NCBI RefSeq assembly: GCF_031127835.1
Contig: NZ_JARXHX010000029.1
Location: 1-32,187 of the forward strand
Reading direction: 5' to 3'
Length of the DNA: 32,187 nt
DNA from: Pelagicoccus sp. SDUM812002
GTDB lineage: Bacteria > Verrucomicrobiota > Verrucomicrobiia > Opitutales > Opitutaceae
Numbering within the stretch: the first letter of the stretch is position 1; each line of letters begins with the position of its first letter. The notes beneath the pieces are model-generated. The model saw only the letters and a list, made by a program, of their open reading frames with translations. It searched no databases and was not told the DNA's origin. Shown here piece by piece: positions 27,061-32,187 of this stretch. The translations under genes were made by a program, and so were the position numbers.

Positions 27061-28839
27061 CTATTCTTCAATGGTCTTTCTTCCGAATAGCATGATCTCG
27101 GCGGACTCAACACCGAGCAGGTTTTGGGCGCGTTTCAAGGCGTTGCGCGTGCTGAGCGTAATGTTGTCTGGGGTGAATTCCATGAGATTTTCGGCTCCGA
27201 GGATTTCGCTTACGCCGGTGTTGGTGAGGACGCGCATGATCTCCGGCATGGCACCACTGACCACCACTTCTACTCCGCGGAGGCGAGCTTGCTTGACGAA
27301 ATCACCTATAGCGAGGGCACCAGTGGCGTCGAGGTGGCGAGCGTTCTTGAGACGTAGTATGATGACCTTGATCTCTGGGATGACGACGAGTTGGCGTAAT
27401 TGCTCCTCGAATACATCAGTAGAGCCGAAGAAGAGGTCCCCCTCAACGTGCATGATGGAAATCGCAGCCGTCTCGTCATCATGTTTCTTCTCCGTCAGTT
27501 CGCCACGTTCGTTGAATCCGTATTCGACGAGGTCTGGCGTAGATGCCTTTTTCAGAAATAGCATTACCGAGACGGCAACACCGGCGTAGATAGCAGTGTC
27601 GAGCGGGAAGACAAGGCCGCTAAAAAACGTAATCAAAAAAGTGGTACAGTCGGACTTGGTGGCTTTTACCAGAGCCTTAATCGTGGCGGGCCGAATGAGG
27701 GAGACGCCGACGAGGATGACGAGGGCAGCGAGGGCTGCCTTAGGGATGTACCCAATAATGGGGCCGAGCAGAAGGGCTCCTACTACGAGTATGGCGCCGC
27801 TTATCATAGAGGAAATGGGCGACTTGGCTCCGCTGGCGTAATTGAGCGTGGAGCGGGTGAGCGAGCCTGAGACAGGCATTCCTGAGCCGAATGCATTCAC
27901 CGTATCCGCCACGCCCATACTGATCATTTGCTGCCGGATGTCGACGGTGTCGCCAGCCTGGGAGGCGAGTGACTTAGCGATCGAAGCACTCTCGAGAAGG
28001 GAGAGAAAGGCGATGGCGAAGGCGACGCCGAGCAGGTCGTGCATTTGGTCCCAGTTGAAGCGAGGGATGCTGATAGGCCAGCTGCCGACAGGCACTGAGT
28101 CCAAAGATGGGAAACTTATTCCGAAGCGCGGCAGGTACCAGGCGGCGGATGCAGCGAGGGCAAGAGTGACGGCGACGTAAGGAACGACCCTGAACCAGCG
28201 CTTGAAGGCAAGGGCCACGATGATGGTTCCGACGGAAAGCCCCAGCGAAGCAGGTGAGAAAGAGCCTATATGCTCGAAAGTGACGATGAGAGAGTCGAGG
28301 AAGGTGGCGGCTCTGGGGGCATCGATACCGAGCGCTGGCTTGAGTTGGTTGACGATTATGAGCAGAGCGGCTGCGCTGACGTAGCCGGTGACGACGCTGC
28401 GAGAAACATAACGAATTACGATGTCGGCTCGAGCCATAGCGCCCACGACCATGATAGCTCCAATCATGAGGAGGAGTAGCGGCATCGCGGCGATGCGGGT
28501 CGCTTCGGGCCAATCTAGTGAAAGGAATCCGCTTAGGAGCAGGACTGCGCTTGCATTAGTGGGGCCCAGCATGAGAAAGCGGGAGCTTCCCAGTAACGGA
28601 CCAGTAAGCGAACCAATGGCGCTGGAATAAATGCCGAAGTTGACTGGTAGGCCCGCAATCATGGCGTAGGCCATGCCTTGTGGAAAATCGAGCAGGGCAA
28701 CGTTGGCACCTGCTTTGGTGTCTGAGAGAAAGTCCTTCTTGCGGTACCCTTTGAGGAACTTAAGAAGAGGGAGGGTGAATCTACGTGGTTTTCTCTGGTC
28801 GGTTGAAGCCATCGTTTCCGTCTGGCAGCAACGGACCAT
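27061..28839 (-). CDS. SulP-family anion transporter with STAS domain
   Basis: The protein has 592 residues. The N-terminal two-thirds hold the SulP membrane core of 10-14 helices, with 'DFPQGMAYAMIAGLPVNFGI', 'LMLGPTNASAVLL' and 'MGVADTVNAFGSGMPVSGSL'. The C-terminal 'STAS' domain (about 455-570, 'ISIMHVEGDLFFGSTDVFEE' and 'LRLKNARHLDATGALAIGDF') is the regulatory unit of this family. SulP proteins move sulfate, bicarbonate, molybdate or other anions, usually inward. It is the last gene of the apparent arsD-arsA-arsC-sulP transcript, 58 bases after arsC. No ArsB or Acr3 is present in the window, so a role in arsenic oxyanion movement is possible but only inferred. ATG 28812 is an alternative start. 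Confidence 0.92.
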   Translation of the reverse strand: MVRCCQTETMASTDQRKPRRFTLPLLKFLKGYRKKDFLSDTKAGANVALLDFPQGMAYAMIAGLPVNFGIYSSAIGSLTGPLLGSSRFLMLGPTNASAVLLLSGFLSLDWPEATRIAAMPLLLLMIGAIMVVGAMARADIVIRYVSRSVVTGYVSAAALLIIVNQLKPALGIDAPRAATFLDSLIVTFEHIGSFSPASLGLSVGTIIVALAFKRWFRVVPYVAVTLALAASAAWYLPRFGISFPSLDSVPVGSWPISIPRFNWDQMHDLLGVAFAIAFLSLLESASIAKSLASQAGDTVDIRQQMISMGVADTVNAFGSGMPVSGSLTRSTLNYASGAKSPISSMISGAILVVGALLLGPIIGYIPKAALAALVILVGVSLIRPATIKALVKATKSDCTTFLITFFSGLVFPLDTAIYAGVAVSVMLFLKKASTPDLVEYGFNERGELTEKKHDDETAAISIMHVEGDLFFGSTDVFEEQLRQLVVIPEIKVIILRLKNARHLDATGALAIGDFVKQARLRGVEVVVSGAMPEIMRVLTNTGVSEILGAENLMEFTPDNITLSTRNALKRAQNLLGVESAEIMLFGRKTIEE

Positions 28840-28897
28840 CTAGCAGACGTGTCAAAGAAAAGATGAAAGCATGGTCGGCGTCCGGCCGTTATCCGCC

Positions 28898-29320
28898 TTA
28901 CTTTTCCAGCAGGCCAGCGGCGTAGGCCTCGAAAACGATCTTGATCTCGTCTCGTATCCGGCGAAAGGCTTCGACGAGCGACTCCCCCTCGCGCTGGGCG
29001 TGTGGGGGATCTTCGAATCCCCAGTGGTAGCGGTTGACCCTGCCTGGAAATGTGGGGCAGGCTTGATCGGCGTTTCCGCAGACTGTAATGACGGTGTCGA
29101 TACCGGCGTCGAGGAATTGGTCAAGATGCTTGGAAGTGTGGGTTGAAACGTCGATGCCGATTTCCTGCATGACTTCAATGGCTTGCGGGTGGACGTAGCC
29201 GGATGGCTTGGCTCCGGCTGAAATGACTTGGTGGGCATCGCCGAGCGCGTTTCTAAGAATGCCTTCGGCCATGTGGCTACGGCAGGAGTTTCCGGTGCAG
29301 AGGATGAGGATCTTTTTCAT
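28898..29320 (-). CDS. arsC: Arsenate reductase, thioredoxin-coupled low-molecular-weight phosphatase type
   Basis: The product has 140 residues. It reduces arsenate to arsenite with electrons from thioredoxin. The N-terminus '[20 protein letters not shown]' contains the CX5R phosphate/arsenate-binding loop with nucleophile C8. The redox pair lies in '[14 protein letters not shown]', and '[10 protein letters not shown]' carries the general acid Asp typical of this fold. ATG 29320 starts directly at the conserved 'MKKILILC'; a TTG at 29359 would extend it into arsA. It begins 20 bases after the arsA stop, so it is part of the same operon. Confidence 0.95.
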   Translation of the reverse strand: MKKILILCTGNSCRSHMAEGILRNALGDAHQVISAGAKPSGYVHPQAIEVMQEIGIDVSTHTSKHLDQFLDAGIDTVITVCGNADQACPTFPGRVNRYHWGFEDPPHAQREGESLVEAFRRIRDEIKIVFEAYAAGLLEK

Positions 29321-29340
29321 TTGGAAAGGAGCAAAGTCGT

Positions 29341-31080
29341 TCAAGCTGTGGGTGACCAATGGTTGATCGCGTAGCGAGTGGCGTGTTGAGTGGCTACTTC
29401 GCGGATGAAGTTGTGTTCGAAGGCGCCTTTGGCGAGAAGTTTTGGGTCCTGCGTCGCGTTAGTATCAATACACTGGTTGACGATCCAAGCGTGGGGTTCG
29501 ATGCCAGCCCGGCGGAGGTCTTTTTGTAGTTGTGCAGCTTCGTGCACGGGGGTGGCTTCAGGTAGTGTAACGATCAAGGTTTTGGTGAATTTGGGATTCC
29601 GAAGGCGAGGCAGAAGATGCTGGACCGATTCCGGAAGGGCTGCGGCGTTTTTGAGCACTTCGCGATGGTAGGCTTCGGTGGCATCGAGCAGTAGGAGGGT
29701 GTGTCCAGTAGGGGCGGTGTCGAGAACCACGAATTGCTCCTCGCCCTTAGCGACCTCGAGAGCGAAGGCGGTGAAGACCGCGATTTCCTCTGTACATGGG
29801 GAGCGGAGCTCTTCCTCGAGAAGTTCGCGGGCAGCGGTATCGAGGTCCTTGCCGGTCGTCGCGAGAACGGTTTCAACGTGTTGTCGAGTGACCTGCTTAG
29901 GATCGATCGAGCTTACGGTGAGGCAGTCTTCGGATTGTAGGTCCTCCACGTGATTGGCAGGATCCGTAGTAGTGAGAAGGGTACGTTTTCCGCGCTTGGC
30001 CAGTTCGAGAGCGATCCTCTTAGCGAGGGAAGTCTTTCCGACACCGCCTTTGCCCATGGTCATGATTACGCCGCGTTCAGAACTTGCTATATCGTCGATG
30101 AGTTCGTCAAGCGACGGGTGGGCTTCACTGTGGATTTCTATATTTGTCCTGACAACGTCGTCGTCTGTATCTGAATACAGAGAGCGGAGTCGATCGAGCC
30201 CGGTGAGGCCACTGACACGGTACGGGGCTTCGAACTGTGGTAAGGCGCTCAGGGTTGCAGGGATGTCTCGGAGGGCATCTTGGCAACGCTTTGCGAAGGC
30301 CTGGCTCATGGGGTCGAAGGTTTCGGAAGAATGGAAAACTGCGTTGAGAAGAAGGGCTTGGTTTTTGATTCCCAGTTCTGAGAGCTCCTTTTGAGCTCTA
30401 TCTGCTTCTCTGAGCGAAGAGGTGTCGGCACGGGCTACGAGGGCGAGTGTCGTCTGGCTTGCGTCTCGCAGGGCTGCGAGGGCTTTTTCATAGACCTCGC
30501 GTTGGTCTGCAAGTCCCGATAAGGGCCCGAGGCAGGTTGAGCCGGACTTGTTTTCGGCGATGAACTCGCTCCAGGCGGCGGGTAGGGCGAGCAGACGCAG
30601 CGTGTGTCCGGTAGGTGCTGTATCCAAAATTACATACTCGTAAGAGGTTACTGATTCGGGCTTTCCAAGTAAGCTGGAGAATTCGTTGAAGCTAGCGATT
30701 TCAGTGGTACAGGCTCCAGAGAGTTGTTCCTCGATGTTGCGAACGGTTGCATCCGGAAGCACTCCGCGAATGGGGCCCACAATGCGTTCGCGATAGTCGC
30801 GAGCCGCGGACTCGGGATCGATATTGAGTGCATCCAGTTTGCCTTCCAAACCTCTTACCGGAGTGGGTTGGTTGGAGAGTTCGGTGGCAAGGACTTCGTC
30901 GAGGTTGGAAGCGGGGTCGGTGCTGACGAGCAGTACTGATTTGCCTTTGTCGGCGAGGGCGACTGCTGTGGCACAGGCTAGTGATGTTTTTCCGACGCCG
31001 CCTTTTCCGGTGAAGAAGAGGAAGCGAGTCGCTTGCTCGAGGAATGCGGTAATGGGCTTTGCTTGAGTATACGTGGGCAT
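29341..31080 (-). CDS. arsA: ArsA arsenite-stimulated ATPase (two-domain)
   Basis: The protein has 579 residues and two homologous halves. P-loops of the deviant Walker A type are at 25-32 (GKGGVGKT) and 343-350 (GKGGVGKT). Each half has the signature 'DTAPTGHTL'. The three metalloid-binding cysteines are conserved: C124 ('[11 protein letters not shown]'), C183 ('[10 protein letters not shown]') and C429 ('[10 protein letters not shown]'). ArsA receives arsenite from ArsD and normally drives efflux through ArsB. ArsB is absent here, so the membrane partner is unknown. It starts 37 bases after arsD. The sequence looks fully functional. Confidence 0.97.
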   Translation of the reverse strand: MPTYTQAKPITAFLEQATRFLFFTGKGGVGKTSLACATAVALADKGKSVLLVSTDPASNLDEVLATELSNQPTPVRGLEGKLDALNIDPESAARDYRERIVGPIRGVLPDATVRNIEEQLSGACTTEIASFNEFSSLLGKPESVTSYEYVILDTAPTGHTLRLLALPAAWSEFIAENKSGSTCLGPLSGLADQREVYEKALAALRDASQTTLALVARADTSSLREADRAQKELSELGIKNQALLLNAVFHSSETFDPMSQAFAKRCQDALRDIPATLSALPQFEAPYRVSGLTGLDRLRSLYSDTDDDVVRTNIEIHSEAHPSLDELIDDIASSERGVIMTMGKGGVGKTSLAKRIALELAKRGKRTLLTTTDPANHVEDLQSEDCLTVSSIDPKQVTRQHVETVLATTGKDLDTAARELLEEELRSPCTEEIAVFTAFALEVAKGEEQFVVLDTAPTGHTLLLLDATEAYHREVLKNAAALPESVQHLLPRLRNPKFTKTLIVTLPEATPVHEAAQLQKDLRRAGIEPHAWIVNQCIDTNATQDPKLLAKGAFEHNFIREVATQHATRYAINHWSPTA

Positions 31081-31117
31081 GGTTATTGCGGACGAGGTAG
31101 AGCTCGTCCCTCCAATG

Positions 31118-31513
31118 TTAGCAGCAGCCAGTTGAAGGGTCGCAGCAGGATTGTCTCATGCTGGCTTTGGGGGCGTCCGCTTTTACGAAAGTCAAAGGAG
31201 CTTTTTCGGATGGAAGTCCGAGAACTTTCTCAAGTTGAGCTGGAGTCGGGTAGGTGCCACGGAAATAGAGGCTTCCGTTTATGAAAACGAGAGGCAGGGC
31301 GGAGTCACTGTCCTTTTCCAGTATGGCTTTGACTTCAGAATTTTGGGCGAACGCCAGTGGCTCTTGAGCCAGGTTGTGACGGGTGACTGAGACGGCCTTT
31401 GCCTTCAGGCGTTCCAGAGTGGAAGCGAATGCGGCGAGCTCGGAGTCGGGCGTGGGGCCGCAGACGCCGGTGGAGCAACAAAGGGCAGGATCGTAAACTT
31501 CTATAGTATTCAT
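31118..31513 (-). CDS. arsD: ArsD arsenite metallochaperone
   Basis: The product has 131 residues with a thioredoxin-like fold. It takes up arsenite and delivers it to ArsA. The key cysteines C12, C13 and C18 are in 'DPALCCSTGVCGP'. Two further vicinal pairs, C123-C124 and C130-C131, close the protein ('SCCDPSTGCC'), as in the long ArsD forms. 'SALPLVFINGSLYFRGTYPT' is the conserved core. It is the first gene of the minus-strand operon, with an inverted-repeat promoter region directly upstream. Confidence 0.95.
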   Translation of the reverse strand: MNTIEVYDPALCCSTGVCGPTPDSELAAFASTLERLKAKAVSVTRHNLAQEPLAFAQNSEVKAILEKDSDSALPLVFINGSLYFRGTYPTPAQLEKVLGLPSEKAPLTFVKADAPKASMRQSCCDPSTGCC

Positions 31514-31517
31514 GTTG

Positions 31518-31563
31518 GTGAATATGAACTTCCTTGTGCGCGAACGTCAAGGAGTATATTCAC
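31518..31563 (-). promoter_or_regulatory. arsD promoter with inverted-repeat ArsR operator candidate
   Basis: GTGAATAT (31518-31525) and its exact complement ATATTCAC (31556-31563) flank the region upstream of arsD. On the minus strand TTGACG (31545-31550) lies 18 bases from CATATT (31521-31526), giving a promoter whose transcript would start at or next to the arsD ATG. An alternative -10, TATACT (31553-31558), lies in the distal half-site but has a poor -35. The half-site TGAATAT recurs before arsR, which supports ArsR control of both. Confidence 0.5.
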
Positions 31564-31628
31564 TTTGAAGAATAATGAGTTTTAGTCCTACACCTTGGGC
31601 AGGTCTTCGGCTCTGTTCCGCTCTGCGG

Positions 31629-32090
31629 CTAGAGGCCGCCTGGGCCTTGCATTTGGCGCTGGAGTTCGAGCTGGAAGGCCTCGATGTCCTCGGGGCTTGG
31701 CTGATAGTCGGGGCGGTCGGAATCGAGGCCGAGTCGGCCGTAGGGATCGACGGTCCAGTTTGCGGTGACTCCGTCGCTGAAGGTGACGTTTCCGCTGAGG
31801 GCAGCCCCGGGGCGTTTGATTTTGTCCATCTCGACGCTTACGGATCCGTCTCCGACGAGTTCCGCTTCTGCAGGTTGGGCTTCCAGAGATTCGGCGTCGA
31901 CTTCGGGTTCTGGCTCGGGTTCGGGAGGTGCGGCGAGGTCGAGGTTGAGATCGTCCATGAGGAAACGCACTTCCATGTATGTCATGGGGATTTTGTACTC
32001 ATCGACGATGAGGCGTTGGATGTCGGCGATGCCGGCTCCGTCTGCGAGGCGTTCTGCTATTTGGCTCTTTTGCTCTTTGGTAAGGGACAT
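31629..32090 (-). CDS. Acidic protein of unknown function
   Basis: The product has 153 residues, no signal peptide and no membrane segment. An N-terminal helical part ('MSLTKEQKSQIAERLADGAG' and 'IVDEYKIPMTYMEVRFLMDD') might form a helix-turn-helix-like or protein-binding domain. It is followed by an acidic proline-rich linker ('APPEPEPEPEVDAES'), a small beta-rich part ('LSGNVTFSDGVTANWTVD') and a Gln-rich end. I do not recognise the family, but codon use and domain-like organisation suggest a real gene. It is upstream of the ars operon on the same strand, with 115 bases between, and is probably unrelated to arsenic. ATG 32090 has a pyrimidine-rich leader without Shine-Dalgarno. Confidence 0.75.
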   Translation of the reverse strand: MSLTKEQKSQIAERLADGAGIADIQRLIVDEYKIPMTYMEVRFLMDDLNLDLAAPPEPEPEPEVDAESLEAQPAEAELVGDGSVSVEMDKIKRPGAALSGNVTFSDGVTANWTVDPYGRLGLDSDRPDYQPSPEDIEAFQLELQRQMQGPGGL

Positions 32091-32187
32091 GGTGGGAAGA
32101 GTGAAAGGTGAAGACTGAAAAGTGGAAGGATGAAATGATTAGGGTGGCTTTTCGAGTCAGATGTATTCCGGAAAAAGAAAAGCGCCT

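Noticed and set aside
27974-28513. Minus-strand frame of 179 codons within sulP
   Set aside because: Arg/His-rich shadow in a second frame of the SulP coding strand; the SulP frame carries the conserved transporter motifs.
31575-32111. Plus-strand open frame at the right edge
   Set aside because: It is antisense to the acidic hypothetical protein and is Gly/Phe/Val-rich without motif; the minus-strand frame has a more protein-like composition.

Overview
The window looks like a chromosomal segment from a member of the Verrucomicrobiota, most likely class Opitutae and possibly Pelagicoccus- or Coraliomargarita-like; the genus is a guess. The grounds are two giant secreted multidomain proteins that end in an EF-hand/thrombospondin-3-like acidic repeat plus a short beta domain closing with 'FLRF' or 'FFRI', a Planctomycete/Verrucomicrobia-style membrane protein ending in a CxxCH cytochrome domain, a DUF5107-TPR/GH2 carbohydrate cluster under an AraC regulator, and the near absence of Shine-Dalgarno sequences. 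No rRNA, tRNA, CRISPR array or intact transposase was seen.

Region 1 (1-7110) is a rearranged zone. The left edge carries the 5'-truncated end of a GH115 alpha-glucuronidase gene, followed by a 1614-residue secreted adhesin-like protein (1005-5849, minus). Next comes about 1.2 kb of gene debris: a DinD fragment with an internal deletion, a second C-terminal GH115 fragment, and a fragment of a molybdopterin-binding xanthine/aldehyde dehydrogenase subunit joined to it head to head. The two GH115 pieces share a 71-base direct repeat (67/71 identical) that flanks the giant gene.

Region 2 (7069-16727) is a probable carbohydrate-utilisation cluster. An AraC-family regulator is divergent from a cytoplasmic DUF5107-TPR protein, a GH2 family glycosidase and an exported protein that fuses a beta-lactamase-like serine hydrolase to an alpha/beta hydrolase. 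The AraC gene ends inside the antisense of the dehydrogenase debris.

Region 3 (16890-20517) holds a DUF2231-like/cytochrome c membrane protein, a VanZ-like protein and the housekeeping NAD-dependent DNA ligase ligA.

Region 4 (20676-26568) is an overlapping gene pair. The first encodes a small membrane-anchored or exported protein that resembles the propeptide of a reprolysin-like metalloprotease. The second encodes a 1754-residue zinc metalloprotease with four PKD domains alternating with three RCC1-type propeller blocks.

Region 5 (26643-31513) is an arsenic-response locus: arsR on plus, convergent with arsD-arsA-arsC-sulP on minus. It has no ArsB or Acr3 efflux permease in the window; a SulP anion transporter with a STAS domain occupies the distal operon position. 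The right edge holds an acidic hypothetical protein.
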